DNA of 64,000 bases from Paenibacillus thiaminolyticus (lineage in GTDB: Bacteria > Bacillota > Bacilli > Paenibacillales > Paenibacillaceae), in contig NZ_CP041405.1 of NCBI RefSeq assembly GCF_007066085.1, positions 6,417,501 through 6,481,500 of the forward strand, in the 5' to 3' direction. Under the pieces are notes generated by a model. It ran no database searches, was not told the DNA's origin, and saw only the letters and a list, made by a program, of their open reading frames with translations. The translations under genes and the position numbers were made by a program. Of the stretch, positions 1 through 9,296 are shown piece after piece; position 1 is the first letter of the stretch; every line of letters begins with the position of its first letter.

Positions 1-1
1 G

Positions 2-847
2 GATATCGCCTATGCGCTGCTGCTGGCCGACAAGCAATGGGGGAGTCATGGGGCGATTAATTATTTGGCCGAGGGGAAAAAGGTCATCAACGCCATCATG
101 AAGAGCGAGGTGCACCCGACGGAATATCATCTGCAGTTGGGCGATTGGGTGCAGGCCTACGACAGCGATCCGGATTATAAGCGGGCGGCTCGGCCATCGG
201 ACTTCATGCTGCAGCATATGAAGGATTTCCAGGCGGCGACCGGGGATGCGCGCTGGGGCAAGGTTGTGGACAATACGTACGGCATTATTCAACAAGTACA
301 CAAGAACTTCAGCCCGAAGACGGGGCTGCTGCCGGACTTCCTGTACAAGGACGAGACAGACGGGCAATTCAAGCCGGTCAGCTACCGGAAGTGGAATACC
401 GATGACGGCAATTTCCTCGAATCGGAGCTGGACGGGGAGTATAATTACAACTCCTGCCGGACGCCATGGCGCATCGCGACCGATTATCTGGTGACGGGGG
501 ATAAGCGGGCGAAGGCTCAGCTGTCGGCGATGAATGCGTTCATTCGAAGCAACCATGATACGCCAGGGAGCATCTGGTCCGGCTACAAACTGGACGGATC
601 GGAGCGGCTGAGCGAATGGGAAGGCGGTCTCGACTTCACGGCGCCATTCATGGTCAGCGCAATGATCGACCCTTCGAATCAGCAATGGCTGAATGATCTG
701 TGGGATTATCACACGGATGCGGCCAACCCTACGGCCCAGGAATGGAAATATTATTACGGCAACACGATCCGCCTGCTGAGCATGATCGTCGTGTCCGGCA
801 ACTGGTGGTCCCCGAGCACAACGGCAGCCGGCTCGGCAGCGTCCTGA
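2..847 (+). CDS. Glycosyl hydrolase family 8 enzyme, C-terminal part (cut by window start)
   Basis: The frame is open from the first bases, so the true start lies upstream; 281 residues are visible. The first residues read DIAYALLLADKQWGS, the conserved GH8 segment with its catalytic-region Asp. GH8 members are secreted endo-acting beta-1,4-glucanases, chitosanases, lichenases or xylanases with an (alpha/alpha)6 barrel. Later aromatic-rich segments (NYNSCRTPWR, YYYGNTIRLLSM) also fit the family. No dockerin or binding module follows; the protein ends in a short Ser/Ala-rich tail. The substrate cannot be fixed from this part. A strong hairpin follows the stop codon. Confidence 0.85.
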   Translation, partial: DIAYALLLADKQWGSHGAINYLAEGKKVINAIMKSEVHPTEYHLQLGDWVQAYDSDPDYKRAARPSDFMLQHMKDFQAATGDARWGKVVDNTYGIIQQVHKNFSPKTGLLPDFLYKDETDGQFKPVSYRKWNTDDGNFLESELDGEYNYNSCRTPWRIATDYLVTGDKRAKAQLSAMNAFIRSNHDTPGSIWSGYKLDGSERLSEWEGGLDFTAPFMVSAMIDPSNQQWLNDLWDYHTDAANPTAQEWKYYYGNTIRLLSMIVVSGNWWSPSTTAAGSAAS

Positions 848-903
848 ACGCAGTCTGACTTCCCTGCCGCTCCGCCAGCCGGTATAGCAAGCCCAAGCCA
901 TCG

Positions 904-956
904 ACAAGCCCAACGGGTTCGTTCTTCAGAGAAGGGAACGCCGTGTTGGGCTTGTT
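904..956 (+). terminator. Hairpin after the GH8 gene
   Basis: A perfect 11-bp stem (ACAAGCCCAAC, 904-914, with its complement at 945-955) lies 57 bases after the GH8 stop. Only a weak T-rich tail follows. It is the likely end of the GH8 transcript. Confidence 0.6.
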
Positions 957-1096
957 CTATATCGTCGGGTGGGTCAAGGCGAAGGGCGGGCGATTGGCAC
1001 GCCTGCAAAAGTTTTCCTCCATTAGGCATAGTAATCGGGGCGGGTTGTTCAGTATAATGGAGGAGTAAGACTACCTTTGAAAGGTTGTGTAAGGGC

Positions 1097-2791
1097 ATGA
1101 CATTTAGCGAGTATCGTTATGAGCGACCCGATATCGCGCAGATCGGCAAGCAGTTCAAGGAGCATCTGCAGGCATTCAACGCGGCGGAGAGCCTTGAAGA
1201 TCAGGATCGGGCCATGGAGGCCATCAACAAGCTGCGCAGCGTGTTCGATACCCAGATTCAGCTCGTCGAAATTCGTCATTCTATCGACACGAATGATGAG
1301 TTCTACAAGGCGGAGCAGGATTATATGGACGAGATCACGCCGATGTTCCAAGAATACATAACAGATTATTACAAGGCATTGACCGGCTCGAAATTCCGCG
1401 TCGAGCTGGAACAGAAATGGGGCACCCAATTGTTCCAACTGGCGGAGCTGTCGGTGAAGACGTTCCATCCTGACATCATTGAAGATCTGCAGCAGGAGAA
1501 CAAGCTGGCGACGGAATATAACAAGCTGATCGCATCGGCCAAGATTCCATTCGAAGGCGAGGAGCGCACGCTGGCGCAGTTGACGCCGTTCGAGCAGTCG
1601 CCGGATCGGGAATTGAGGCAGCGCGCGTTCGAAGCGCGTTACCAGTTCATGGCGGAGCATGAGTCGGAGTTCGACCGGATCTATGACGAGCTAGTGAAGG
1701 TTCGCACGAAGATGGCGAAGAAGCTGGGGTATGCCAACTTCGTGGAGATGGGTTATGCGCGTATGTGCCGCACCGATTATAATGCCGAGATGGTCGCCAA
1801 CTTCCGCAAGCAGGTGTTGGATGGTATCGTGCCGATAGCGACCAAGCTGCGCGAGCGCCAGCGCAACCGGATTGGCGTCGATACGCTGCGCTTCTACGAC
1901 GAAGGTCTCAGCTTCAAGACGGGGAATGCGACGCCGAAGGGCGATCCGGACTGGATTATCGCGAACGGGGCGAAGATGTATGCCGAATTGTCGCCGGAGA
2001 TGAACGAATTCTTCACGTTCATGATTGAGAACGGGCTGATGGATCTGGTCAGCAAAAAAGGCAAGCAGAGCGGAGGCTACTGCACCTATTTGAGCGAATA
2101 CGGGGCGCCGTTCATTTTCTCCAACTTCAACGGAACTTCGGGCGATATCGATGTGTTGACCCACGAAGCCGGGCATGCCTTCCAAGTCTACGAGAGCAGA
2201 CATTTCAAGGTGCCGGAATACAATTGGCCAACATTCGAGGCGGCCGAGATTCATTCCATGAGCATGGAGTTCTTCACTTGGCCATGGATGAACCTGTTCT
2301 TCGAAGAGGAGACGGAGAAGTATAAATTCGATCATTTGTCATCGGCCCTGCTCTTCCTGCCATACGGTGTATCGGTCGATGAATTCCAGCATTTCGTCTA
2401 CGAAAATCCGGACGCAACGCCGGCAGAGCGGAAAGCGGCTTGGCGCGATATCGAACGAAAATATTTGCCGCACCGCAATTACGAAGGCATTGATTACTTG
2501 GAGCGAGGCGGGTTCTGGCATAAGCAGGGACATATTTTCCAGATGCCGTTCTACTATATTGATTACACGCTGGCCCAAATCTGCGCCTTCCAGTTCTGGA
2601 AGCGCATGAATGAAGATTACAAGGCGGCATGGGCCGATTATTTGAAGCTGTGCCAATCTGGCGGCAGCCAGTCCTTCACCGGACTCGTCGCCGTAGCTGG
2701 CCTCATCTCGCCGTTCGAGGACGGATGCGTAGCTTCGGTCATCGGCGTTATCGAACAATGGTTGAATGAGGTAGATGATACGAAGCTGTAA
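1097..2791 (+). CDS. M3 family oligoendopeptidase
   Basis: Cytoplasmic zinc metallopeptidase of the thimet/oligoendopeptidase class, which cuts short peptides. The protein has 564 residues from ATG 1097. HEAGH sits at about residues 356-360 (THEAGHAFQVYESRHF), and the helix with the third ligand follows (FEAAEIHSMSMEFF). The length and the late FEDG/GVIEQWL segment match the shorter M3 subfamily, not classical PepF. A TTG at 1085 is in frame, but ATG 1097 is preferred; the Shine-Dalgarno match is only modest (GAAAGG, 1079-1084). A second, PepF-like M3 enzyme lies at 53834-55633. The gene is single and ends in its own terminator. Confidence 0.9.
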   Translation: MTFSEYRYERPDIAQIGKQFKEHLQAFNAAESLEDQDRAMEAINKLRSVFDTQIQLVEIRHSIDTNDEFYKAEQDYMDEITPMFQEYITDYYKALTGSKFRVELEQKWGTQLFQLAELSVKTFHPDIIEDLQQENKLATEYNKLIASAKIPFEGEERTLAQLTPFEQSPDRELRQRAFEARYQFMAEHESEFDRIYDELVKVRTKMAKKLGYANFVEMGYARMCRTDYNAEMVANFRKQVLDGIVPIATKLRERQRNRIGVDTLRFYDEGLSFKTGNATPKGDPDWIIANGAKMYAELSPEMNEFFTFMIENGLMDLVSKKGKQSGGYCTYLSEYGAPFIFSNFNGTSGDIDVLTHEAGHAFQVYESRHFKVPEYNWPTFEAAEIHSMSMEFFTWPWMNLFFEEETEKYKFDHLSSALLFLPYGVSVDEFQHFVYENPDATPAERKAAWRDIERKYLPHRNYEGIDYLERGGFWHKQGHIFQMPFYYIDYTLAQICAFQFWKRMNEDYKAAWADYLKLCQSGGSQSFTGLVAVAGLISPFEDGCVASVIGVIEQWLNEVDDTKL

Positions 2792-2823
2792 GCGCGGGAC
2801 AATGGAATATCCGCGTGAATGGA

Positions 2824-2859
2824 AGACCGCATGTGCGAAAGAGTGCATGTGGTCTTTCT
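2824..2859 (+). terminator. Intrinsic terminator after the M3 peptidase
   Basis: A 10-bp stem (AGACCGCATG with CATGTGGTCT, one G-U pair) and TTTCT tail, 33 bases after the stop codon. Confidence 0.75.
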
Positions 2860-2972
2860 GTGTTGAAGGAGGGGAGCAGCTGGAACAACCGCAATGGTCC
2901 CGGACGAAATAATGGTATATAATGTGATCGGTTCTTCATGTTAGACAAGGGGATTGGTAGGGAGGTAGTGAA

Positions 2973-3422
2973 ATGAAGATCGAGCCAATTGGTATCGTTC
3001 ATTCCGCCGTGAGGGAAGGGGTAGATGAGAACTGGGGGCAAGTCGTCTCCGAGATTCATCTGCGCCCGGAGTATGCGGACGGGCTTATTGGATTGCAGGA
3101 ATTTTCTCATATCCTTGTCGTATATTATATGGATCGATCCACCTTCGATGCTGGCGGCGACCTGGTCCGCAGACCGCAGGGCCGAACCGATATGCCGGAC
3201 ATCGGCATTTTTGCGCAGCGGGCGAAGCATCGGCCTAATCCGATCGGCATTACGTGCGCGAAGCTGATTGAAATTGAAGGAGCGATCATTCGGGTGCAGG
3301 GGCTAGACGCGATAGACCATACGCCGGTGCTTGATGTGAAGCCGCATTTCCCGGCCTTTGACTCGCCCGCGACTCCGCAAGTACCAGCCTGGGTGAATAA
3401 GCTGATGGCGAATTATTTTTGA
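2973..3422 (+). CDS. trmO: tRNA (N6-threonylcarbamoyladenosine37-N6)-methyltransferase TrmO
   Basis: SAM-dependent enzyme that adds the N6-methyl group to t6A37 of certain tRNAs. The 149-residue protein is a single TsaA/UPF0066 beta-barrel domain. The diagnostic stretch FAQRAKHRPNPIGIT is present, with the family's usual opening (IEPIGIVHSAVRE) and the FSHILVVYYM strand. It is shorter than the Enterobacterial protein, which carries a C-terminal extension; this is usual in Gram-positives. GGGAGGTAG precedes ATG 2973, and a TATAAT -10 candidate lies at 2918-2923. It appears monocistronic. Confidence 0.9.
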   Translation: MKIEPIGIVHSAVREGVDENWGQVVSEIHLRPEYADGLIGLQEFSHILVVYYMDRSTFDAGGDLVRRPQGRTDMPDIGIFAQRAKHRPNPIGITCAKLIEIEGAIIRVQGLDAIDHTPVLDVKPHFPAFDSPATPQVPAWVNKLMANYF

Positions 3423-3528
3423 CAAGCGATGTTTATTATTTCTACTGTCCCGGGACGATCGCCAATAGCCGGGGAAGCGGCTACTTGTGCAACCATAATA
3501 TATTTAAACTTCTTGTCTGTTCGGAGTG

Positions 3529-4332
3529 ATGCCGTTGACGTATACGCTAGTGATTGTGTTTATTCTTACTTTGGTTATTCATGCGTCCGAGACGCTGTCT
3601 TACTCGATCCGCTTCGCGGGCGTCCGGCTCGGCAAGCTCGCTGTCGCCTTGTCCCTGACCGGCATCGTCGTGCTCGTGGCGCGCACGGCCAACCTGATTC
3701 AAGCGCCGTTCACCGCCAATTTCATAGATTACGCCAAGCACCATCCGGAGTTCGATCCGCTGCCCTATCTGAGGTTCACGCTGGTGGCGGCTTCGGCCGG
3801 GACGCTGCTCGCGATCGCGGTGTTCCCGACCTTCGTGCAGCTGTTCACGCGGATTATCGCCCGTCTGGAGGTGGCAGGCTCGATCCCGAAGCTGCTGTCT
3901 GGGGTTACGATCGGACAGTTGAGGCGGACGAAGAGCTACATCCGCAGACCGACCTGGTCCATGCTGGTCAGTCTTCGGTATTTGGGAATTCCGAAGCGGT
4001 TCATTCTGTTGAATATCGTGGTCACTGCGATCTATACGGTAGGTGTGCTCGCGTCACTGTATGCCGCCTATCTCGTTCCGGAGTTCAGTACGACCGCTTC
4101 CCAATCGTCGGGGCTTATTAACGGAATGGCGACCATCTTGCTGACCATTTTCATCGATCCGCAGCTCGGACTGATTACGGATAAGGCGCTTCAGCATCCC
4201 GAAGAGCGTGGCCGGCTGGGCCGTATCTATGCGGTGCTGATGTTTTCGCGCTTCTTCGGCACCTTGCTCGCGCAGCTGCTGCTGGTCCCGGCGGCCTATT
4301 GGATCGCCTCTATCGTCCGGCTTATCAGTTGA
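3529..4332 (+). CDS. amj: Lipid II flippase Amj
   Basis: Integral membrane protein of the Amj (YdaH, DUF2837) family, the alternate lipid II flippase that backs up MurJ in Bacillus subtilis. The sequence shows the family opening (ETLSYSIRFAGVRLGKLAVALSL) and the segment VLVARTANLIQAP, plus about six hydrophobic helices over roughly 267 residues. The start is uncertain. GTG 3526 and ATG 3529 overlap the CGGAG that should be the ribosome site, while TTG 3535 sits 8 bases after it and would remove only two or three residues. In B. subtilis, amj is induced by SigM; I could not assign a clear ECF promoter here. It probably acts in envelope synthesis. Confidence 0.88.
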   Translation: MPLTYTLVIVFILTLVIHASETLSYSIRFAGVRLGKLAVALSLTGIVVLVARTANLIQAPFTANFIDYAKHHPEFDPLPYLRFTLVAASAGTLLAIAVFPTFVQLFTRIIARLEVAGSIPKLLSGVTIGQLRRTKSYIRRPTWSMLVSLRYLGIPKRFILLNIVVTAIYTVGVLASLYAAYLVPEFSTTASQSSGLINGMATILLTIFIDPQLGLITDKALQHPEERGRLGRIYAVLMFSRFFGTLLAQLLLVPAAYWIASIVRLIS

Positions 4333-4467
4333 GATCGCGACAAGGGCTTCGTAATTTTTCCAAGGAAAAGTTATCGTAATGCAGGAAACGTAAGGGAGTC
4401 TCCTGCGTATGACATGATGACAGGCAACCCGCCTCGTCACTACGCCAACAAAGGGGATACATAGAAC

Positions 4468-5394
4468 ATGTTAAGCACTCTGGGATATTCATCCGAAGAC
4501 CGGATTCTGATTATACAGGCAGACGATGCGGGCCGATCTGCCGAAGCGAACGAGGCAGCGTTCGAGCTGCTGGAGAGCGGAGCGGTGACTTCCGCCTCGC
4601 TGATTACCGCCGCCGAGCATAGTCTGGCTGCCGCCAAGCGGGCCGTAGCCGGTCAAGCCCCATCGATTGGCATTCATCTGACACTGACGGGAGGCTACCG
4701 GCCGCGATCGGCGCCGGATCGGGTTCCGACGCTGCTGGACAACGGACGATTCCTCGACAGTGTGTCGCAGCTGGAGAAGCAGGCTGACCCCTATGAGGTT
4801 CGGCATGAACTGGCCAATCAGATTGAATGGGCCTTGAAGCAGGGGCTGCAGCCGACCCATCTTGACAGTCACCAAGGAAGCGTGTTGGGGCTGTTCACCG
4901 GCAATGACTTCCTTGATGTCATATTTGATCTATGCGACACGTATGAGCTGCCTTTTCTGCTGCCGCGCAACATCGTGCAGCAGTCTTTCCTGACCCAGGA
5001 CCAACGGAGAAGGTTCGAATATATGATTCACGAGGCTGGGGAGCGGAACATTGCGCTGATTGATGATCTGCTGCCTGACGCTTACGGGCTGGAGGAGGAA
5101 GAGACCTATGAGAGCTACCGCGAGGGCGTTGTCCGCGCCTTGGCGGAGCTGAAGCCGGGGATTACCCAATGGACGCTTCATCCGGAACGGTTCTCTGCCC
5201 CGGCTTCTCTCCGGAAGCATCAAGTAAAGCGGGAAATGGAATATCGCATCGCGGCCGACCCGATCGTTCGGGAGGCGTTGGCCCGAGAAGGAATCAAATT
5301 AATGTCCTGGCATCCGCTGCAGCAATGGCAGCACGAGCAGGCTTCGGCAGTGAGCAGACGCTCCGGCCGCGGAAAGATACTGCGGTTCGGCTGA
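4468..5394 (+). CDS. ChbG/HpnK (YdjC-like) family carbohydrate deacetylase
   Basis: Metal-dependent deacetylase of the YdjC fold; characterised members deacetylate chitooligosaccharides or related amino sugars. The 308-residue protein has the three metal and active-site motifs in order: QADDAG near residue 18, GIHLTLT near residue 66, and THLDSHQG near residue 130. An LHPER segment follows in the C-terminal third. AAAGGGG lies 12 bases before ATG 4468. There is no signal peptide, so the protein is probably cytoplasmic. No chitobiose transport or hydrolase genes adjoin it, so its substrate is open. Confidence 0.85.
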   Translation: MLSTLGYSSEDRILIIQADDAGRSAEANEAAFELLESGAVTSASLITAAEHSLAAAKRAVAGQAPSIGIHLTLTGGYRPRSAPDRVPTLLDNGRFLDSVSQLEKQADPYEVRHELANQIEWALKQGLQPTHLDSHQGSVLGLFTGNDFLDVIFDLCDTYELPFLLPRNIVQQSFLTQDQRRRFEYMIHEAGERNIALIDDLLPDAYGLEEEETYESYREGVVRALAELKPGITQWTLHPERFSAPASLRKHQVKREMEYRIAADPIVREALAREGIKLMSWHPLQQWQHEQASAVSRRSGRGKILRFG

Positions 5395-5660
5395 GGCCGG
5401 GTGCAGCCGGACCCCGCCAAACATGAACGTGGTTCGCGGAATGCGGAACATCGGACATAGCACTGCGGATAGGAGCGCCAATTACATAAGGATGCCGGTA
5501 CGATCTGGCGCAGCGATTATCTGAACCATTGCCGCATCATCGGCAAGCCGCGCTCAAGCCTGTGAATGGGGACAAGTTCTAGGCATATCTGCATAGACCG
5601 TGTATGATAGGAAGGCATATTACGGAATGGACCAAAATCATATGGTAACGGAGGGATAGG

Positions 5661-6530
5661 GTGAAAATATTAGTACTTGGCGGAACGAGATTTTTCGGCA
5701 AAAAGCTGGTGCACAAGCTGCTGGACAGCGGTGCCGAAGTAACGATTGCCACGCGCGGCGTGACACCGGATCCGTTCGGCGAACGGGTTATCCGCGTCCA
5801 GTCGGATCGCAAGGACCGCGACTCGCTCCAGGCAGCGATCGGAGAGCAGGTCTGGGATGCGGTCTATGACAACATCTGTTATACGCCGCGGGAAGCGCTG
5901 ATGGCATGCGAACTCTTCGCAGGGAAAGTGAAGAATTATATTTTCACCTCGACGTTATCGGTATACGGCTGCGCTTCCGCAGGTCATCCGGAATCGGATT
6001 TCGACCCGTATCGTTATCCTTATGAGACGGATCCGGGAACCGAGGTAGACTATGGCGAAGGCAAGCGGCAAGCGGAGGCCGTCTTCTTCCAGCGCGCCGA
6101 TTTCCCCGTGCATGCGGTCCGCTTTCCGATCGTGCTGGGGGAGGACGATTATACGAGGCGGCTTCATTTCCATGTGGAACGCATCCGGCATGGGGAGCCG
6201 ATTGGCATCCCGAACCGGGAGGCGAAGATGTCGTTCATCAGCTCGGATGAAGCGGCTTCGTTCCTGTACTGGCTGAAGGACCAGACCGGTGCGGGACCAG
6301 TCAATGCTTGCTCCAACGGAGAGCTGTCGCTCGACCGAATCCTTGCCATCGTGGAAGAGGCCGTCGGCAGAACGGCGTTCGTCGAGCCGCTGGCGGAGGG
6401 GAACCGTTCGCCATTCGGGGTTCCGGATCATTGGTATTTGGATAATCGCCGGGCGCGGGAGGCCGGATTCGAGTTCCCTGAAGTGACGGATTGGTTCATA
6501 CCGCTCGTGCGCAAGCTGGCGCGGAATTGA
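5661..6530 (+). CDS. NAD-dependent epimerase/dehydratase (extended SDR)
   Basis: 289-residue Rossmann-fold protein beginning KILVLGGTRFFGKKL, the dinucleotide-binding glycine motif of extended or atypical SDRs. STLSVYG in the middle supplies the conserved Ser/Tyr region. The usual YxxxK is less clear: VDYGEGKRQAE fits as Y-G-E-G-K, as in the isoflavone-reductase/NmrA-like group of nucleoside-diphosphate-sugar epimerases. The start is GTG 5661 with GGAGGG six bases upstream. The GNAT gene follows 25 bases later and may be co-transcribed. The substrate cannot be told from sequence. Confidence 0.85.
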   Translation: MKILVLGGTRFFGKKLVHKLLDSGAEVTIATRGVTPDPFGERVIRVQSDRKDRDSLQAAIGEQVWDAVYDNICYTPREALMACELFAGKVKNYIFTSTLSVYGCASAGHPESDFDPYRYPYETDPGTEVDYGEGKRQAEAVFFQRADFPVHAVRFPIVLGEDDYTRRLHFHVERIRHGEPIGIPNREAKMSFISSDEAASFLYWLKDQTGAGPVNACSNGELSLDRILAIVEEAVGRTAFVEPLAEGNRSPFGVPDHWYLDNRRAREAGFEFPEVTDWFIPLVRKLARN

Positions 6531-6555
6531 CTAGGTTAGCAGGAGGAATGAAAGA

Positions 6556-6984
6556 ATGTTCATTAATGTGAAGCCGCGACTGCGGGAGGCGGATATTCGC
6601 GATCTCATCGAGCTATGTGTATTTCCGGACCCGGACAAGGTGGAAGCTGTACTGAAGACGTATGAGCAGCATCCCGGAGACGAGTTGTGGGGGTATGAGA
6701 GCGAAGGCGAGGTTGTAGGCATCATCGGCATCCGGAAGCATGGGAAGGAGATCGAGATTCTTCATCTCGCCGTCCATCCGGAGCTGCGAGGCGCAGGATT
6801 CGGCAGAGGCATGATTTTGGAGCTCATTCAACAGGAGCAGCCGGATATCGTCAAGGCCGAGACCGATGAGGAAGCGGTCGATTTTTACCGGAATATCGGA
6901 TTTACGATTGAGAGCCGGGGCGAAGTCTATCCGGGTGTGGAACGGTTCACTTGCATATATGAGACTCATCCGGAAGAGCAATAG
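6556..6984 (+). CDS. GNAT family N-acetyltransferase
   Basis: 142-residue single-domain GNAT. The acetyl-CoA loop reads RGAGFGRGMI, after the central strand EILHLAVHPEL, and the C-terminal part reads AVDFYRNIGF. AGGAGGAATG lies just before ATG 6556. It is probably in one transcript with the upstream epimerase, because the gap is short and the terminator comes only after this gene. The acceptor substrate is unknown. Confidence 0.85.
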   Translation: MFINVKPRLREADIRDLIELCVFPDPDKVEAVLKTYEQHPGDELWGYESEGEVVGIIGIRKHGKEIEILHLAVHPELRGAGFGRGMILELIQQEQPDIVKAETDEEAVDFYRNIGFTIESRGEVYPGVERFTCIYETHPEEQ

Positions 6985-7002
6985 GAGCCTTGCTCAAGTG
7001 CA

Positions 7003-7043
7003 GAAGAGAGAGGCACTGCCATGTGCGCTCTCTTCATCTTTTT
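7003..7043 (+). terminator. Intrinsic terminator after GNAT gene
   Basis: Stem GAAGAGAG (7003-7010) with CTCTCTTC (7028-7035), extended by GCAC/GTGC, then ATCTTTTT. Confidence 0.75.
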
Positions 7044-7235
7044 GGCCTGCGTCTATTCTTCTCCTTCTCACCCCTTGATCCTCATCTTCTTCCTTCTCTT
7101 GTTTCTTCCAGACATTCCTTGACTTTCAACCCGGATTTGCGGAGTATGAAGATAGCTATTGTTATGGTGTACATATCGCGAGCAGCGGTGCCTGGTGTTT
7201 ATGGGCGATGAATACGATGAAAAAGGAGACATAAC

Positions 7236-8186
7236 ATGATTGCATGGTCTCATCGGGACGGTTCCTTCCTGCTTAGAGTGGCGGGAGTGCTGATCCATGA
7301 CGGGAAGGTGCTGATGCAGCGCAACAAGTCAGGGGATGCATGGGTTCTCCCCGGAGGCAGAGCGGAGTGGAATGAACCGACAGAAGAGGCTGTCATCAGG
7401 GAATTTGCCGAGGAATTAGGCATGTGCGTACCGCCAACCAGGCTCGTATGGCTGATCGAAAACTTCAATGCGTACCGGCAGGACGGCTTGCACGAATTCG
7501 GTGTATATTATGAAGTCTATGCTTGCCCTGGGGAACAAATCGATATTCCGGATGGCGAATTCATCGGCAAGGAAGCAGCGCCCGTCCTGACCTTCCGGTG
7601 GATTGAGCTCGAACAGGTTCCCGATACGGTCATTTATCCGGCCAGTTTGAAGCGGCTGCTTCGATCGATCGGCGAGTTCCGCCATATCGTGAACGATGAT
7701 CGGAAGGAATATGGCATCGCGGCTGCTGGCACCGTAGAGATTGAAGCTGTGCAGGAGTTGGATCTTGAAGCGATTGGTCCGATGGTTCAGACGAGCGGGC
7801 AAGAAGGATATCGGCATATCGCGCGCCTGGCTGATGAATATCGGAGCGGGATCAATCAGTTCCGCAAGCGGGGAGAAGCCCTGTTTGTCGCCAAGGTGAA
7901 CGGTTATCTGGCAGGGATATGCGGACTTAACCAGCAGACTGGCGCTGAACGCCGAACGGGAAGAGTGCGCCGAATGTATGTGCTGCCTGCCTATCGGAGA
8001 CAGGGTGTGGGCAAGCGGCTGGTAGAGTCAGTAATTGATTATGCCCGTAGGCGTTACGATGAGCTCATATTGTATACGGACAGCAAGCGGGCAGCGGATT
8101 TCTACACGGCGCTGGGCTTTGCGCCAACAACCGGGATGAAGCACTGCACTCATCTGCTGTATTTGAATAAGCCCGAGTATGAGTAG
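7236..8186 (+). CDS. Nudix hydrolase fused to a GNAT acetyltransferase
   Basis: One continuous 316-residue frame joins two enzyme domains. Residues about 10-145 are a Nudix domain with a complete Nudix box: G-x5-E-x7-REFAEELGM, from GGRAEWNE onward. Residues about 160-316 are a GNAT domain with YVLPAYRRQGVGKRLVE as the acetyl-CoA loop and AADFYTALGF after it. AAAAGGAG lies eight bases before ATG 7236. Nudix enzymes hydrolyse nucleoside diphosphates linked to another group. What the fused acetyltransferase acts on is unknown, and the pairing suggests linked steps on one small molecule or nucleotide conjugate. The gene stands alone. Confidence 0.85.
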   Translation: MIAWSHRDGSFLLRVAGVLIHDGKVLMQRNKSGDAWVLPGGRAEWNEPTEEAVIREFAEELGMCVPPTRLVWLIENFNAYRQDGLHEFGVYYEVYACPGEQIDIPDGEFIGKEAAPVLTFRWIELEQVPDTVIYPASLKRLLRSIGEFRHIVNDDRKEYGIAAAGTVEIEAVQELDLEAIGPMVQTSGQEGYRHIARLADEYRSGINQFRKRGEALFVAKVNGYLAGICGLNQQTGAERRTGRVRRMYVLPAYRRQGVGKRLVESVIDYARRRYDELILYTDSKRAADFYTALGFAPTTGMKHCTHLLYLNKPEYE

Positions 8187-8258
8187 ATAGATACCTATTG
8201 GTATAGAGTCAAGAATTCCGGGACATGAACGTGAGCTGGCTCTTCAGGCAGATCCGGC

Positions 8259-8286
8259 CTCTTCCAGACCGAACGGTCTGGAAGAG
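8259..8286. repeat. Perfect 12-bp inverted repeat between two genes
   Basis: CTCTTCCAGACC (8259-8270), a four-base GAAC loop, and the exact complement (8275-8286). No T-run follows on either strand, so this is not a textbook intrinsic terminator. It may still end the Nudix-GNAT transcript or serve as a protein site. Confidence 0.6.
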
Positions 8287-8425
8287 TGGGTCGTGTGCTT
8301 CTCTGCCGGAATTATCTCGCAATCTGCAAGTGTTGGGCCGACTCGTCCCATGACTTTCATAGAGTATCCCTGTTCGATGTGCCAGTGGAGAACCGGGGGA
8401 ACAACGACGTACAGTGAGGTGCGGA

Positions 8426-9241
8426 ATGAACAGAACGTTATTGCATGAAGCCAAAGAGGTGGCGGTGAGCGCGGCGCAAGCGGCCGGGACGCTCATCAAA
8501 CGGCGCTTCGACACGATGTACAAGGTGGATGAGAAAGGAGATGCCGGCGATGTCGTGACGGAGGCCGATTATGAAGCCGAACAGGCCATCGTGGGAGCGA
8601 TCGAACGGAAATTTCCGGATCACCGCATCCTTAGCGAAGAGGCAGGCCAACTGGGTCAGGATAGCGACTGGCTGTGGCTCGTTGATCCGCTGGACGGAAC
8701 GAATAATTATGTGATCGGCCTTCCGGTCTTTGCTGTCTCGATTACGCTGTTGTACCGGGAAGAGCCGGTACTTGGAGTCATCTATGAGCCGATGCCTGAC
8801 CGGCTCTACATTGCCGTCAAGGGAGAAGGGATGACCCTGAATGGCGAGCCTGTTCGAATGCGGAGGCATGATCGCGAGCTGCAGCGGGCGACAGCCGGCT
8901 GGATTCAGGGGCACGCTGTGGGGCATGAACAGACTGCTGTCCAATTACGCCAGAAGCTGGATCAGTCCTGCAAGCGGATGCTGAGCCTGTGGGCGCCGAC
9001 CCTGGTGTGGTGCATGCTCGCCAGAGGCATGATCGACGTCATCGTGCTCTATAATTCCGAAGGGGAGGATCTGTATTCCGGCGTATTGATGGTCCAGGAA
9101 GCGGGCGGACAGGTGATGGACTTCCAGGGCCGGCCGTTCCGCACGATGTGCAAGGAGCCATACTTGATTGCCTGCTCCCCTGAAGCCGGTGAACATTGGC
9201 TGGAGCTTGTGCGGCAAGGAATGCAGGATCAGAAGGCATAG
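8426..9241 (+). CDS. Inositol monophosphatase family protein
   Basis: 271-residue Mg-dependent phosphatase of the IMPase/SuhB/CysQ superfamily. It has the metal-binding GDVVTEADYEAE segment near residue 40, ILSEEAG near residue 67, and WLVDPLDGTNNYVIG near residue 85. The last is the DPxDGT motif with its three metal ligands. The usual C-terminal WDxAAG is altered: the aligned segment reads EDLYSGVLMVQEAGG, keeping Asp but not Trp. ATG 8426 is preferred because GAGGTG lies five bases before it; GTG 8414 is also in frame. It could act on myo-inositol phosphate, fructose-1,6-bisphosphate or PAP. Confidence 0.88.
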   Translation: MNRTLLHEAKEVAVSAAQAAGTLIKRRFDTMYKVDEKGDAGDVVTEADYEAEQAIVGAIERKFPDHRILSEEAGQLGQDSDWLWLVDPLDGTNNYVIGLPVFAVSITLLYREEPVLGVIYEPMPDRLYIAVKGEGMTLNGEPVRMRRHDRELQRATAGWIQGHAVGHEQTAVQLRQKLDQSCKRMLSLWAPTLVWCMLARGMIDVIVLYNSEGEDLYSGVLMVQEAGGQVMDFQGRPFRTMCKEPYLIACSPEAGEHWLELVRQGMQDQKA

Positions 9242-9296
9242 CTCACTGAAGCGCCATGCCAGTACAGGCATGATTTAGATGTGAAGGGGTGAACTG

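Noticed and set aside
5417..5575. Possible remnant gene between the ChbG-like and epimerase genes
   Set aside because: Only about 30 codons are open (ending in CRIIGKPRSSL), with stops on both sides and no family match; too weak to list as a pseudogene.
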